Notes under the pieces: generated by a model
The model's input: only the letters and a program-made list of their open reading frames with translations
The model's database searches: none
What the model was told of the DNA's origin: nothing
In this document: piece by piece, positions 19,232 to 28,357 of the stretch
Layout of the letters: each line of letters begins with the position of its first letter
How positions within the stretch are numbered: the stretch's first letter is position 1
DNA from: Lacticaseibacillus yichunensis
Lineage (GTDB): Bacteria; Bacillota; Bacilli; Lactobacillales; Lactobacillaceae
Length of the DNA: 52,723 bases
Direction: 5' to 3'
Assembly: GCF_003946405.1 (NCBI RefSeq)
Contig: NZ_RHOG01000016.1
Span: forward strand, 1 to 52,723
Made by a program: the position numbers and the translations under genes

Positions 19232-20209
19232 ATGGAGATTTTTGATTACGAGGACATTCAGCTGATTCCAAACAAGTGTATCGTGCGCTCTCGCAAGGAG
19301 GTGGACACCTCTGTCGAGTTCGGCGGACGGACGTTCAAGATTCCCGTGGTGCCGGCCAATATGCAAACGATCATCGACGAGCCCCTCGCCAAGTGGCTGG
19401 CGGCCAATGGCTATTTTTACGTGATGCATCGCTTTGAACCCGAACGGCGCGCCGCATTTATCAAGCAGATGCACGAAGATGGCCCCTTCGCCTCGATCTC
19501 CGTCGGGGTGAAAGACGAAGAATTCGCCTTCATTGAAGAGCTGGCTGGCGCGCAACTCAATCCGGAATATATCACCATCGATATCGCGCATGGTCACGCC
19601 CAGATCGTGATGGACATGATTCAACACATCAAGAAATATCTGCCAGACGCTTTTGTCATCGCCGGCAATGTCGGCACTCCAGAAGGCGTCCGTGAGCTTG
19701 AAAACGCTGGGGCGGATGCGACAAAAGTCGGAATCGGCCCAGGAAAGGTCTGCATCACCAAAATCAAGACTGGCTTTGGGACCGGGGGCTGGCAATTGGC
19801 GGCACTGCGCTGGTGCGCCAAGGCCGCGCGCAAGCCGATCATCACGGATGGCGGCATTCGCACCCATGGCGACATTGCCAAGTCTCTGCGTTTCGGCGCG
19901 ACAATGTGCATGATCGGGTCCCTGTTTGCCGGCCATGAAGAGACTCCTGGCAAAAAAGTGACCGTCGATGGCAAACGGTATCAGGAGTATTTTGGCTCCG
20001 CCTCTGAATACCAAAAAGGCGACCACCACAATGTCGAAGGCAAAAAAATGCTGATCCCGCTGAAAGGCCACATTGCCGACACCCTCAAGGAAATGCAGGA
20101 AGATCTGCAGTCGGCTGTGTCCTACGCCGGCGGCCGCGATCTGGCGGCGCTGACCAAGGTCGATTACGTCATCGTGAAAAACTCGATCTTCAACGGCGAT
20201 CAATATTAA
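19232..20209 (+). CDS. guaC: GMP reductase
   Basis: NADPH-dependent conversion of GMP to IMP, rebalancing guanine and adenine nucleotides. It is an IMPDH/GMPR-family TIM barrel of 325 aa, the GuaC2 length. The catalytic cysteine is in [11 protein letters not shown] near residue 175; the phosphate-binding region is [10 protein letters not shown] and [13 protein letters not shown]. The ATG follows AAAGGA. Two PurBoxes flank the promoter, which suggests PurR control. Confidence 0.96.
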   Translation: MEIFDYEDIQLIPNKCIVRSRKEVDTSVEFGGRTFKIPVVPANMQTIIDEPLAKWLAANGYFYVMHRFEPERRAAFIKQMHEDGPFASISVGVKDEEFAFIEELAGAQLNPEYITIDIAHGHAQIVMDMIQHIKKYLPDAFVIAGNVGTPEGVRELENAGADATKVGIGPGKVCITKIKTGFGTGGWQLAALRWCAKAARKPIITDGGIRTHGDIAKSLRFGATMCMIGSLFAGHEETPGKKVTVDGKRYQEYFGSASEYQKGDHHNVEGKKMLIPLKGHIADTLKEMQEDLQSAVSYAGGRDLAALTKVDYVIVKNSIFNGDQY

Positions 20210-20251
20210 GCTAACTTTTAGTAAGTTTTCCGTGCACTCCGGGCCGGTGCG

Positions 20252-20260
20252 TGTTAGAAT
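20252..20260 (+). promoter_or_regulatory. Extended -10 promoter of rpsN
   Basis: TGTTAGAAT is an extended -10 box 62 nt before the rpsN start; no convincing -35 was seen. Confidence 0.5.
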
Positions 20261-20322
20261 TGACCACGATGTTACTAGTGATCGACCTAACCCAAACCAA
20301 AAACTCAAATACGGAGGACTGC

Positions 20323-20592
20323 ATGGCTAAGAAATCGAAGATCGAAAAAGCCAAGAAGATCGAACTGACCGTGGCAAAGTACGCCACGCTTCGCGCAGAG
20401 TATAAAGCGACAGGCAATTATGCCGCGCTTCAGACGCTGCCGCGCAACGCCAGCCCAGTGCGGATGCACAACCGCGACGAACTGGACGGCCGCCCGCATG
20501 CCTACATGCGCAAGTTCCATCTTTCGCGACTCAACTTCCGGGATCTCGCGCATAAGGGTCAGATTCCTGGTGTGCGCAAAGCTTCTTGGTAA
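20323..20592 (+). CDS. rpsN: 30S ribosomal protein S14, zinc-independent type
   Basis: S14 paralogue of 89 aa. It has the family end RHxF-like segment and [11 protein letters not shown] but none of the four cysteines of the short zinc-ribbon form. In Firmicutes this C-minus form replaces the zinc form, often under zinc shortage. The ATG at 20323 follows CGGAGG; the longer frame from 20251 is not supported. It stands alone rather than in the S10-spc ribosomal operon, typical of the alternative S14. No clear Zur/AdcR site was seen. Confidence 0.94.
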   Translation: MAKKSKIEKAKKIELTVAKYATLRAEYKATGNYAALQTLPRNASPVRMHNRDELDGRPHAYMRKFHLSRLNFRDLAHKGQIPGVRKASW

Positions 20593-20614
20593 GTTAGCGT
20601 CAGTTAGAAAAAAT

Positions 20615-20659
20615 GGACCTCAGGCACCCACCTTTCTGGGTAGCCTGAGGTCCTATTTT
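20615..20659 (+). terminator. Intrinsic terminator of rpsN
   Basis: GGACCTCAGGC pairs with GCCTGAGGTCC, with an inner CCCA/TGGG, followed by TATTTTT. Confidence 0.93.
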
Positions 20660-20709
20660 TGTCGCACACAGCGTGGTGGCGCGCAGCTGCGCCAATTTTT
20701 GGCCAGGCC

Positions 20710-21084
20710 TCACTCAGCCGTCCGATACGTCAAGGTCTCGCCCACCGCAAACGTGGTGACCTGAGCCGGGGTGAGGTACAGCGCATTGGCCAGCGGCGAC
20801 TCAGCAGGCACAGGGCCGAAAACCAATGCAACATGGCCGATCGCCTGAAGATTTTCGTTTGCCAACGCGCCGACGTGGGTGATCGTATAGCCTTGCGACC
20901 CCACCTGCAACGTATCGCCTTCTGCCAGCGTCAAGGCTTGCTGACGCGCACGGTCTGTGAACCGCTGAATCACCGACACATCCTGCAGCGGTACAGTCGC
21001 CGTTTCCCCAAATAAGATCACTAGCGCCGCATCGCTACCCAAAGCATCTGGGCCGATCGCGGTGATCACCGAAGTTGTTTCCAT
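20710..21084 (-). CDS. Orphan PTS glucitol/sorbitol IIA-like protein
   Basis: 124-aa protein resembling the EIIA-Gut fold; the best match is the C-terminal half with ITHVGALANENLQAIGHVALVF, typical of that family. I see no EIIB/EIIC or sugar-phosphate dehydrogenase gene nearby. In E. coli GutA the phosphorylated histidine lies in an IHCHGEL-like segment; the matching stretch here reads DVSVIQRFTDRARQQALTL and has no histidine, so phosphotransfer seems unlikely. It may be a regulatory or degenerate relative. The ATG follows AAGGAGGGG. Family assignment is from motif recall. Confidence 0.7.
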   Translation of the reverse strand: METTSVITAIGPDALGSDAALVILFGETATVPLQDVSVIQRFTDRARQQALTLAEGDTLQVGSQGYTITHVGALANENLQAIGHVALVFGPVPAESPLANALYLTPAQVTTFAVGETLTYRTAE

Positions 21085-21107
21085 CTGCGCCCCTCCTTTT
21101 TGTCTTC

Positions 21108-21160
21108 AGTTATCATACCATGCCGCGAAATGCGTGCGGCAATGTTATACTGAAAGCGCA
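21108..21160. promoter_or_regulatory. Overlapping divergent promoters sharing a palindrome
   Basis: Plus strand: extended -10 TGTTATACT (21142-21150) for the lactonase gene. Minus strand: extended -10 TGGTATGAT for the PTS-IIA-like gene (about 21114-21122). Between them TGCCGC and GCGGCA arms form an inverted repeat, so one bound protein could block both. Confidence 0.55.
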
Positions 21161-21217
21161 ATTGTTTTGAACACACGCAGACGCGTTGAACACGACTGCG
21201 TTCAGGAGGCAAGTTCA

Positions 21218-22252
21218 ATGAAGCAAACAGTTCTGCTTGGCGGCTACACCCGCCACGGCGGCAAAGGTGTCTACCGGGCCGCTTTTGATTCCGAAACCGG
21301 TGCGCTCAGCCCCTTCACGCCTTTCATCTCGAGCCTGACATCGCCGACGTACATGGCGGTCTCAAGCGCAAACATCGCGTACATCGTGAGTGCAGGCGAA
21401 GGCGAAGGCGGCGTTGCGGCCTTTGACTTGAACGGCGACACCCCGCGTCTGATCAACAGCGTACTGACCCCGGGTGGTTCCCCGGCGCACATCTCCCTTG
21501 ATGAAAAACGCGGACTGGTTTTTGCGGCGTTTTACCATGATGGCCGCGCCAATGTTTACAAGATCGGCGAAGATGGCGGCCTCACCGCCACGGACAGCGT
21601 GCAACATGCGGGCAACGGGCCGCGGCCAGAGCAGGACGAAGCGCATGTCCATTTTGCGGCGCTCACGCCAGACGACCGGCTTGCCCTTGTCGATCTGGGC
21701 AACGACACCGTCACCACCTATCCAGTTGATGACGCTGGCAAACTTGGCGCACCGACGATTTTGAACACCCCGAAAGGCTATGGCCCGCGCCATTTGGTCT
21801 TCAATCACAAGCGCCCGATCGCCTATCTGCTTGGCGAATTGTCCAGTAACCTGACTGTGATGCCATATGATGCGACGACAGGCAGCTTCACCATGGGCCA
21901 GACGGTCAAAACAATTCCGGCCGATTACACCGACTTCAACGGGGCGGCTGCAATTCGGCTCTCCAGCGACGACCGCTTCCTGTATGCCTCCAATCGCGGC
22001 TATAACACGATCGTCGTGTACGCCGTCAGCGAAGATGGGCTGAGTCTCACCGAGATCCAGCAGATCTCTACAGAAGGCGACTTCCCGCGCGATTTTGACC
22101 TCGACCTGAGCGAGACCTATGTCCTTGCTGTCAATCAAAAAACGAGCAACGGCACCCTGTATCAGCGCGATGCCGCCACTGGCAAGCTTTCCTTGGCCGC
22201 CAAAGACTTGGAGACCCCAGAGGCTGTGAACGTGGTCTTTTTGAAAGACTAA
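21218..22252 (+). CDS. pgl: Lactonase / 6-phosphogluconolactonase-type beta-propeller
   Basis: 344-aa seven-bladed beta-propeller protein (Pfam Lactonase, YkgB/Pgl type) that in homologues hydrolyses 6-phosphogluconolactone in the oxidative pentose phosphate pathway. Family marks are LLGGYTRHGGKGVY at the N-terminus, GNGPRPEQDEAHVHFAALTPD near residue 130, YGPRHLVFNHKRPIAYLLGE and LYASNRGYNTIVVY. The ATG at 21218 follows CAGGAGG. The exact substrate is inferred from the family. Confidence 0.87.
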   Translation: MKQTVLLGGYTRHGGKGVYRAAFDSETGALSPFTPFISSLTSPTYMAVSSANIAYIVSAGEGEGGVAAFDLNGDTPRLINSVLTPGGSPAHISLDEKRGLVFAAFYHDGRANVYKIGEDGGLTATDSVQHAGNGPRPEQDEAHVHFAALTPDDRLALVDLGNDTVTTYPVDDAGKLGAPTILNTPKGYGPRHLVFNHKRPIAYLLGELSSNLTVMPYDATTGSFTMGQTVKTIPADYTDFNGAAAIRLSSDDRFLYASNRGYNTIVVYAVSEDGLSLTEIQQISTEGDFPRDFDLDLSETYVLAVNQKTSNGTLYQRDAATGKLSLAAKDLETPEAVNVVFLKD

Positions 22253-22262
22253 GATTTGAACT

Positions 22263-22290
22263 GAAATAGCGGCGATGTGCCGCTATTTTT
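22263..22290 (+). terminator. Intrinsic terminator of the lactonase gene
   Basis: AAATAGCGGC and GCCGCTATTT with a 5-nt loop, followed by further T. Confidence 0.93.
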
Positions 22291-22334
22291 TTGTGCGACG
22301 GTGTCGGCTTTTTCCTTAAATTTTCGCCATGGCG

Positions 22335-22362
22335 TTGTTATGCCCCGCCTGGCCGGTATACT
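22335..22362 (+). promoter_or_regulatory. Promoter of uppP-cutC
   Basis: TTGTTA (22335-22340), a 16-bp spacer and TATACT (22357-22362), about 30 nt before the uppP start. Confidence 0.7.
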
Positions 22363-22391
22363 TGAAGTATCGATCTGCAAGGAGGAGCCTC

Positions 22392-23213
22392 ATGCTAGAC
22401 ATAATCAAAGCCATCGTGATCGGCATCGTCGAAGGGTTGACGGAATTTCTGCCGATCAGCTCGACCGGCCACATCGACCTAGTCAATCACGTGATCAAGT
22501 TGAACCAAAGCGCGGATTTTACCGCGATGTTTGAATACGTGATTCAATTCGGCGCGATTCTCGCCGTCATCTTGCTTTATTTCAACAAATTGAACCCGTT
22601 TGCCCCCACCAAGTCCGCCCCGGAGAAAAAGGCGACCTGGTTGATCTGGGCAAAGGTGATCGTCGCCGTTTTGCCATCAGTCATCATCGGCCTGCCGCTG
22701 AATGATTGGATGGACGCGCATCTGCACACCCCGCAAGTCGTCGCAACGACCTTGATCTTCTACGGAATCTTGTTCATCGTCATCGAGAACTGGGCCAAGG
22801 ACAAGCAGCCAGCCGTGTCGCGCCTCGCTGATCTATCTTTCCAGACCGCCCTGTTCATCGGCCTGTTTCAGGCGCTGTCGATCATCCCTGGCACCAGTCG
22901 CTCTGGCGCGACGATCTTAGGCGCGATCATTCTCGGCACCAGCCGGGCAGTGGCAACGGAATTCTCGTTTTACCTCGCGATTCCCACAATGGTCGGCGTG
23001 TCGATCTTGAAAATTGGCAAGTTCATCATGAATGGCAACAGTTTGACCGGCGAGCAATGGGCCGTCCTGTTGACCGGGCTCATCGTCTCGTTTCTGGTCG
23101 CCGTGGTCGCGATCAAGTGGCTCATCAAATTCGTCAAGACGCATGATTTCAAACCCTTTGGCTGGTATCGTATCGGCCTCGGGCTCGTCGTCTTGCTGGT
23201 CTTATTCCTATAG
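22392..23213 (+). CDS. uppP: Undecaprenyl-diphosphatase
   Basis: BacA/UppP family membrane enzyme of 273 aa. It dephosphorylates undecaprenyl pyrophosphate to recycle the lipid carrier for peptidoglycan and teichoic acid, and raises bacitracin tolerance. Signatures: [14 protein letters not shown] near residues 14-27 and [10 protein letters not shown] near 167-176. About seven to eight membrane helices. The ATG at 22392 follows AAGGAGGAG. cutC follows after 9 bp and its ribosome-binding site overlaps the uppP stop. Confidence 0.96.
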   Translation: MLDIIKAIVIGIVEGLTEFLPISSTGHIDLVNHVIKLNQSADFTAMFEYVIQFGAILAVILLYFNKLNPFAPTKSAPEKKATWLIWAKVIVAVLPSVIIGLPLNDWMDAHLHTPQVVATTLIFYGILFIVIENWAKDKQPAVSRLADLSFQTALFIGLFQALSIIPGTSRSGATILGAIILGTSRAVATEFSFYLAIPTMVGVSILKIGKFIMNGNSLTGEQWAVLLTGLIVSFLVAVVAIKWLIKFVKTHDFKPFGWYRIGLGLVVLLVLFL

Positions 23214-23222
23214 GAGGTCCTC

Positions 23223-23858
23223 ATGTTAAAAGAAGTCGCAGTTGAAAATTTCACCAACATTCCCCGCGCCATTGCGGCTGGTGCCCGGCGCATCGAGCTC
23301 AACGATAACCTGGCTGTGGGCGGCACCACCGCTTCAAAAGGCACACTGGCCGAAGCGACCGCTTACTGCCATGATCACGATGCCAGCGTGGTCGCGATGA
23401 TCCGGCCCCGCGGTGGTGATTTTGTCTATAACGATACCGAACTGAAGATCATGGAAGCCGACATTTTCGAAGCCCAGGCGCTGGGCGTGGATGCCGTGAC
23501 GTTCGGGGTCCTCACTCAAGGCGGCCAGCTCGATACAGAGGCCATGACCCAATTGATCGCGGCGGCTGGCGGCATGGACGTCGTGATGCACATGGCGTTT
23601 GACGCGATGCCCGAAGCCAACCAAGGCCCGGCAATCACCTGGCTCGCCGACCATGACGTCGTGCGCATCCTGTCGCATGGCGGCCCGCTGACCACGCCGA
23701 TCGAGGAGACCTTGCCCCATCTCAGCGACTTGGTCAAAGAAGCCGGCGATCGCATTACGATTTTGCCAGGCGGCGGCGTGACCGCGGCCAACTTCGACCA
23801 CATCGTCGAAGTGTTGGGTGTGCAACAGGCACATGGGACGAAGATCATTAGTTACTAA
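23223..23858 (+). CDS. cutC: CutC-family protein
   Basis: 211-aa TIM-barrel protein of the CutC (PF03932) family. Marks are RIELNDNLAVGGTTAS, MIRPRGGDFVY and LPGGGVTAANFDHI. CutC was linked to copper tolerance in E. coli and enterococci, but the biochemical role is unsettled. It is shorter than E. coli CutC (about 248 aa) but typical of lactobacilli. It is coupled to uppP, and its stop codon abuts repeat array C directly. Confidence 0.9.
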   Translation: MLKEVAVENFTNIPRAIAAGARRIELNDNLAVGGTTASKGTLAEATAYCHDHDASVVAMIRPRGGDFVYNDTELKIMEADIFEAQALGVDAVTFGVLTQGGQLDTEAMTQLIAAAGGMDVVMHMAFDAMPEANQGPAITWLADHDVVRILSHGGPLTTPIEETLPHLSDLVKEAGDRITILPGGGVTAANFDHIVEVLGVQQAHGTKIISY

Positions 23859-24158
23859 AGGGTGTGGCGGCTCGTGGGATGGCCGGGTAGCTAGCTTGGC
23901 TCGGGTGCTTGAGGCGCACTTCGCCTCGAGTGCACAAGCCTGCTAGATATCCCGGACATGCGAGCCGGAACCCAACTAAATGGTGTGGAGGCTCGCGGGA
24001 TGGTCGTGCATATAGGCTAGCCTAGTGCTTGGTGGCGGTCCTTGCCACCGAGTGCTGGGCGTACCTACATGTCTCGACCATGCGAGCCGGAACCCAACTA
24101 TATCGGTGTGAAGGCTCGTGGGATGCCGAATCAGCTAACCGTCCCCTTGCTTCCAACT
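23859..24158 (+). repeat. Structured intergenic repeat array C
   Basis: Full copies at 23859-23978 and 23981-24100 and a partial one at 24105-24158. Copy 1 pairs GGCTCG/CGAGCC, CTAGC/GCTAG and an apical TGAGGCG/CGCCTCG. Copy 2 pairs GGCTCGC/GCGAGCC, TGGTCG/CGACCA and an apical GGTGGC/GCCACC instead. The partial copy keeps only the 5' arm through CAGCTAAC before ending CCAACTA, as if the whole hairpin top and 3' arm had been deleted. Confidence 0.9.
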
Positions 24159-24199
24159 AAAAGGCGCGCAACCAAGTCAAATCGGTTGCGCGCCTTTTG
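24159..24199. terminator. Bidirectional terminator between cutC and degV
   Basis: AAAAGGCGCGCAACC and GGTTGCGCGCCTTTT form a perfect 15-bp stem with A/T runs on both sides, suited to ending the convergent cutC and degV transcripts. Confidence 0.95.
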
Positions 24200-24230
24200 C
24201 GTTCTATTAAATTTTATAATGGCAGTTCAG

Positions 24231-25100
24231 TTAAGCATGCGGTTCGCTGGCGATCACGAAGGCCGCCACGCAACCAAATCCAGTGTGGCTGGCGATGGTC
24301 AAGCCGATCGGGCCGGTCAAGACATTGGCATCAGGCGCCTGACTCAAGATATGCGCCTTGACCTCATCGGCCGCGGCCCAATCCCCGCTGGTGGCGATCA
24401 GGATCTGCTGGCTCGGATCTGCTGGCAAGGCCGCCAAGATCTTATCCCCCAGCGTGAGCAGCGCACGTTTGCGGGCGCGGACCTTGCTGACCATGCGCAG
24501 TTTGCCGTCCGGATCGACATCCAAGATCGGTTTGATGTTCAAAAGCGTACCCAGCGTCGCCGCCGTGCGCGAGACCCGGCCGCCATGATACAGGTAGTCC
24601 AGATTATCCACGGTGAACCAGGACTGAAGCCGATTTTTCTCTGCTTCAATGTAGTCCGCGACCTCGTCGAGACTCTTGCCCGCCTGTTTCTGGGCGATTG
24701 CGTCCAGCACAAGCCGTCCTTCCCCAGCCGAGGCGGCCAGCGTGTCGACAATGCGCAACGTTGCGTCTGGGTATTTTTCCAAAAGCAGGTCGCGGGCCTG
24801 GAGTGCCGAGCTCAGTGAGCCGGACAGCCCGCTTGAAAAGCCGAGGTACAACACGGGGGTGCCCGCCTTGAGGTACGGTTCGAAAAACGCCTCATACTCA
24901 CCCACGTTGACTTGGGCGGTGGTCGGCATCACGCCTGACTTGATCTTGGCGAAAAAGCCTTCGAGGTCGTAACTTTGGCCCAGATCGTCGTTGAGCTCTT
25001 GTCCGTCGACTTCAAAATGGAATGGGACGAATCCCACGTCTGCTGCCTGGAGTGTGTCGTAGCTAAGATCGCAAGCCGAATCAGTCAATAATTGGTACAT
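24231..25100 (-). CDS. DegV-family fatty acid-binding protein
   Basis: 289-aa DegV protein. Marks are LLTDSACDLSYD at the N-terminus, the fatty-acid-contact region LYLGFSSGLSGSLSSA near residue 85 and the C-terminal TGPIGLTIASHTGFGCVA. DegV/FakB-like proteins hold a fatty acid for phosphorylation by FakA, or serve as transport partners. No fakA is in the window, so the specific role is open. It follows the rluD-type gene after 13 bp. Confidence 0.92.
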   Translation of the reverse strand: MYQLLTDSACDLSYDTLQAADVGFVPFHFEVDGQELNDDLGQSYDLEGFFAKIKSGVMPTTAQVNVGEYEAFFEPYLKAGTPVLYLGFSSGLSGSLSSALQARDLLLEKYPDATLRIVDTLAASAGEGRLVLDAIAQKQAGKSLDEVADYIEAEKNRLQSWFTVDNLDYLYHGGRVSRTAATLGTLLNIKPILDVDPDGKLRMVSKVRARKRALLTLGDKILAALPADPSQQILIATSGDWAAADEVKAHILSQAPDANVLTGPIGLTIASHTGFGCVAAFVIASEPHA

Positions 25101-25113
25101 CTTCCCACATCCT

Positions 25114-26019
25114 TTACGCCCTATCGATGGGCAACTCTAACATGTCACACAAGGATACCATATCCGATGGCACCGCGGCGGTCAATTCCAGGGTCCGCTG
25201 CAAAAAAGGATGCCAAAGGGCCAGCTTCCAGCAATGTAGCGCCTGGCGTGTGATGCCGCGCATTGGGCCGCCGTATAAGTCATCCCCATATAATGGATGG
25301 CCGACGCCGGCAAAATGCACCCGAATCTGATGCGTTCGCCCGGTGTGCAGCGCCACTTGTGCCACTAATCCGGCCGAATTTTGCTCGAGCACCTGATATT
25401 CCGTGATCGACCGCTTGCCATCCGCGACCACTTTTCGCCGCATGTAAAATTCGGGGTCATGGCCGATTGGTAGCATCAGCCACCCATGCGGCGGCATCGG
25501 CGTCTTATTCGTCGCCACAGCCAGGTACGTTTTTTGCAAGCGGGTACTGTGCAGTTGGCGGTCCAGCAGGCTGTGGACAAAGCCGTGCTTGGCAAATAGC
25601 ATCAGCCCCGATGTATCGCGGTCCAGCCGGGTCACCACATGCACCGCGGCGCTTTCCGCATGTTCCGCTAGCAAATGTGCCTTCACGTAATTGGCCATGC
25701 TGTCGTTACCGCGCAACGGGTCCGGAATCGAGGCAACCCCGGCCGGCTTGTTGACCACCAACAGATACGCATCTTCATACACCACGTCCAGCGGAAACGG
25801 CGTCGGCACCACCACGTCTTTGACGATCTCTGGCGCCGTTTGTAGCAAGATGCGGTCACCGTCTTGCACCAAAAAGGCGAGATTGCGCTGCTTTTTGTTG
25901 ACGAACACAAACCCGCCTTGATATTTGAGCCGCTTCAACTGAATGCGCGAAAATCCCTCATGTTGCAAAAATCGGCCTAGCGCAAGGGTCTCCCCGTGAT
26001 ATCGCCACTGAAACCTCAT
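25114..26019 (-). CDS. RluA-family pseudouridine synthase (RluD/YjbO type)
   Basis: 301-aa rRNA or tRNA pseudouridine synthase. The catalytic aspartate is in VVTRLDRDTSGL (Asp133); other marks are VVNKPAGV near residue 88 and HTGRTHQIRVHF near 215. Position after nadK matches B. subtilis yjbO. Whether it modifies 23S rRNA positions like E. coli RluD cannot be read from the sequence. Its start overlaps the nadK stop by 4 bp. Confidence 0.93.
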   Translation of the reverse strand: MRFQWRYHGETLALGRFLQHEGFSRIQLKRLKYQGGFVFVNKKQRNLAFLVQDGDRILLQTAPEIVKDVVVPTPFPLDVVYEDAYLLVVNKPAGVASIPDPLRGNDSMANYVKAHLLAEHAESAAVHVVTRLDRDTSGLMLFAKHGFVHSLLDRQLHSTRLQKTYLAVATNKTPMPPHGWLMLPIGHDPEFYMRRKVVADGKRSITEYQVLEQNSAGLVAQVALHTGRTHQIRVHFAGVGHPLYGDDLYGGPMRGITRQALHCWKLALWHPFLQRTLELTAAVPSDMVSLCDMLELPIDRA

Positions 26020-26813
26020 TGCTTTGCGCCAATGAAGGCGTCCTCGACCCGATCCCAGAAATGCATGTGGCGGTATCGGGCAAAATGAATCCGCTCATCC
26101 GCGATACGGAAGCGAATCTCCGTGACCATTTGCGGCGTGATCGTAAACTGATCGATGGTCATCAAATAATCCTGGAACGCCTCGGGCCGCGTGATCATCC
26201 ACTCATCAGGCGCCAGGATCATCGGCGCCGCCAAGGTTCGAAAAACGCGATTGTTGATCGACGCGATCTCCGTGACCTGCAAGGCATCCAGCCGCGGGTG
26301 CATCACCGCGCCGCCGTTTGACTTACTGTAGCCCGTTGAGCCGGTCGGGGTGCACACGCAAAGCCCATCGCCGCGAAAACTTTCAAAGAAGTTCTCCTTG
26401 ATGTAAACATCCGCGCGCATCGTGCCGTTGGGCCGCTTCAACGTCGCCTCATTCAACGCGAGGTAATGGGAGGTCGTGCCATCTTCATAATCCGCCAACA
26501 CATCTAAGAGCGGATAGCTGACACTTTCCCCGGAATCATTTTTCAAAGCCTCGACCAGCTCGTCGATCTCAAAATCGCGCCAGTCCGTATAAAAACCGAG
26601 GTGGCCTGTATGCACGCCGATGAAGCGCACCGAGTTGAGCTGATCGGCGTAGCGGTGAAAGGCGGACAGTAGCGTGCCGTCGCCGCCGATCGAGATCACG
26701 ACATCCGGCCGCTTCTCGTCCATCACAAAACCACCAGCGGCCAGCCCAGCAGTGAGTTTCTGGTTGGCCTCCAGCGACTTGGCATTATTGTTGTGGACGA
26801 TCGAGATTCGCAT
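26016..26813 (-). CDS. nadK: NAD kinase
   Basis: Makes NADP+ from NAD+ and ATP (or polyphosphate). It has the GGDGT motif at residues 43-47 (ISIGGDGTLLSAFH), the LNEATLKR motif and TPTGSTGYSKSNGG. Its 265 aa is the Gram-positive form. The start shares one base with the relQ stop (TAATG), indicating translational coupling in the conserved relQ-nadK-rluD operon. Confidence 0.97.
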   Translation of the reverse strand: MRISIVHNNNAKSLEANQKLTAGLAAGGFVMDEKRPDVVISIGGDGTLLSAFHRYADQLNSVRFIGVHTGHLGFYTDWRDFEIDELVEALKNDSGESVSYPLLDVLADYEDGTTSHYLALNEATLKRPNGTMRADVYIKENFFESFRGDGLCVCTPTGSTGYSKSNGGAVMHPRLDALQVTEIASINNRVFRTLAAPMILAPDEWMITRPEAFQDYLMTIDQFTITPQMVTEIRFRIADERIHFARYRHMHFWDRVEDAFIGAKQ

Positions 26814-27484
26814 TAATCCTCACCTTTTTCATCATCATCGTGCGGCCGGATCATCGGGACATTTTGCCCCTTCCCATAGGAGAACAACTGCTGCGCTTCC
26901 TGAATCTCTTCGCGAATCTCAGACATTTCTTTATCCAGCATAAAACTGGCCTCGGCCGCTCGCTTCAATCGAGCCTTCAATTCGTCTGGAAATTCGCCTT
27001 GATATTTATAATTCAACGAATGCTCGATCGTCGCCCAGAAGTTCATCGACATCGTGCGAATCTGGACTTCCGCCAGCAACCGCTTTTCGCCATGCACCAG
27101 CTGCACCGGATACTCGATCACCACATGATAAGACCGGTAGCCCGAGGGTTTGACGTTCGTCACGTAATCGCGCTCCTCGACCACCTTCATGTCGTTGCGC
27201 TTGTGCAACATGTCGACGACCTCATAAATATCTTCAACAAACTGGCACTGAATACGCAATCCGGCGATGTCCTGCATATCCTGTTCGAGCATCTCATCTG
27301 AGATATAGCGGCGAGACTGCTTTTCAATGATCGAATCCACCGGCTTGACGCGGCCGGTCACAAATTCGATTGGCGAATGCTCACTGGCCTGCTGGAACTG
27401 CTTACGCATCCCGCGAAACTTGATCTTGAGCTCACTGACCGCTTGTTCGTATGGCATCAAAAATGAATCCCAATCGCGCTGCAT
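26813..27484 (-). CDS. relQ: Small alarmone synthetase RelQ (YjbM)
   Basis: GTP pyrophosphokinase without a hydrolase domain, making (p)ppGpp and pGpp. Synthetase-domain marks are VTGRVKPVDSIIEKQSRR, DIAGLRIQCQFVEDIY, PSGYRSYHVVI and EVQIRTMSMNFWATIEHSLNYKY. The ATG at 27484 lies 7 nt after GGAGG; the longer frame to 27523 has no such signal. Product is 223 aa. A weak promoter (TTGAAC, 15 bp, TAGAAT) lies at 27541-27567, right beside repeat array D. Confidence 0.95.
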   Translation of the reverse strand: MQRDWDSFLMPYEQAVSELKIKFRGMRKQFQQASEHSPIEFVTGRVKPVDSIIEKQSRRYISDEMLEQDMQDIAGLRIQCQFVEDIYEVVDMLHKRNDMKVVEERDYVTNVKPSGYRSYHVVIEYPVQLVHGEKRLLAEVQIRTMSMNFWATIEHSLNYKYQGEFPDELKARLKRAAEASFMLDKEMSEIREEIQEAQQLFSYGKGQNVPMIRPHDDDEKGED

Positions 27485-27572
27485 CGCGCCGCCTCCTACC
27501 ATCGCGGCGGCCAAAACACGCAAACGGCCGCCAGTGACAAATTCTATTACATTTTAACATAGTTCAAGAGCC

Positions 27573-28016
27573 AGGGTGCGGAGGTCCGCGGGATGGCGGA
27601 TCAGCTAACCTGGCCCTGGCACTTGAGGCGCCCTTCGCCTCGAGTGACGGGGACAGTTAGATGTATCCACCATGCGGACCGCAGCCCAACTTCAGGGTGC
27701 GGAGCCGAGCGGGAGGTCTGAGCAGCAATTTTGGACTATGGGCGTATGGCGCACCTTGCCATCGAGCGCCTGGGCCAATTAGATGCCTCAGACCTGCTCG
27801 GCGCAGCCCAACTTCACGGTGCGGAGGGCCGCGGGATGGCGGGGTAGCTAGGTTGGCTCGAGCGCTTGAGGGCGTTCTTTGCCCTCGAGTGATTGAGACG
27901 CCTAGATGTCCTCACCATGCGGACCGGAGCCCAACTACACGGTGCGGAGGGCCGCGGGATGGTGGGGCAGCTAACTTGGCCCTGGCGCTACGGCGTACTT
28001 CGCCTTCCAGATCGTC
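27573..28016 (+). repeat. Structured intergenic repeat array D
   Basis: Largest array: copies 27573-27691, 27694-27813, 27816-27937 and a partial 27941-28016. Pairings change between neighbours but are kept: copy 1 GGTCCGC/GCGGACC, copy 2 GCCGAGC/GCTCGGC with AGGTCTGAG/CTCAGACCT, copy 3 apical TTGAGGGC/GCCCTCGA. The partial copy stops just after the apical loop and lacks the 3' arm. Apparent ORFs through this region are chance frames in G+C-rich palindromes. Confidence 0.9.
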
Positions 28017-28281
28017 TTATCCGGTGTCGCGTATCGTGAACACCCAAGTGAAAAAATTCATCATCTTCGCCAGATCGATCCCGATGAAACGCCGCCAGCC
28101 GGCACAAAAAAACTTTTCAGACGCAAGGTCCCGAAAATAATAGAAATATAACTATTATGCACCAGCCGAATCAAAATTATTGGTACGCAAATCTGCTACC
28201 TCTGATTAGTGGAGACTTTTCCATCAAATTTGGCAGCCGCGCCGACATTCAATTGATGTGAAAAACTCACAAGCTAAATCG
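28017..28281. other. A+T-richer spacer upstream of yjbH
   Basis: About 265 bp without an ORF carrying a ribosome-binding site. The right half is markedly richer in A+T. Nothing was recognised apart from the yjbH promoter at its end. Confidence 0.4.
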
Positions 28282-28318
28282 TTGCACCATTCACGATATC
28301 TGGTACATTATAGATATC
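28282..28318 (+). promoter_or_regulatory. Promoter of yjbH with overlapping inverted repeat
   Basis: TTGCAC (28282-28287), a 16-bp spacer and TACATT (28304-28309). GATATCT (28295-28301) and AGATATC (28312-28318) form perfect arms flanking the -10, a possible operator. Confidence 0.5.
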
Positions 28319-28357
28319 AACAGACTGTGCCTGTGTCATTTTTCTAGGAGGTCCACC

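Noticed and set aside
20208-20322. Zinc-responsive (Zur/AdcR) operator before rpsN
   Set aside because: TTAACNNGTTAA-like or Bacillus Zur-like palindromes are not present; only loose TAAC/TTAG strings are seen.
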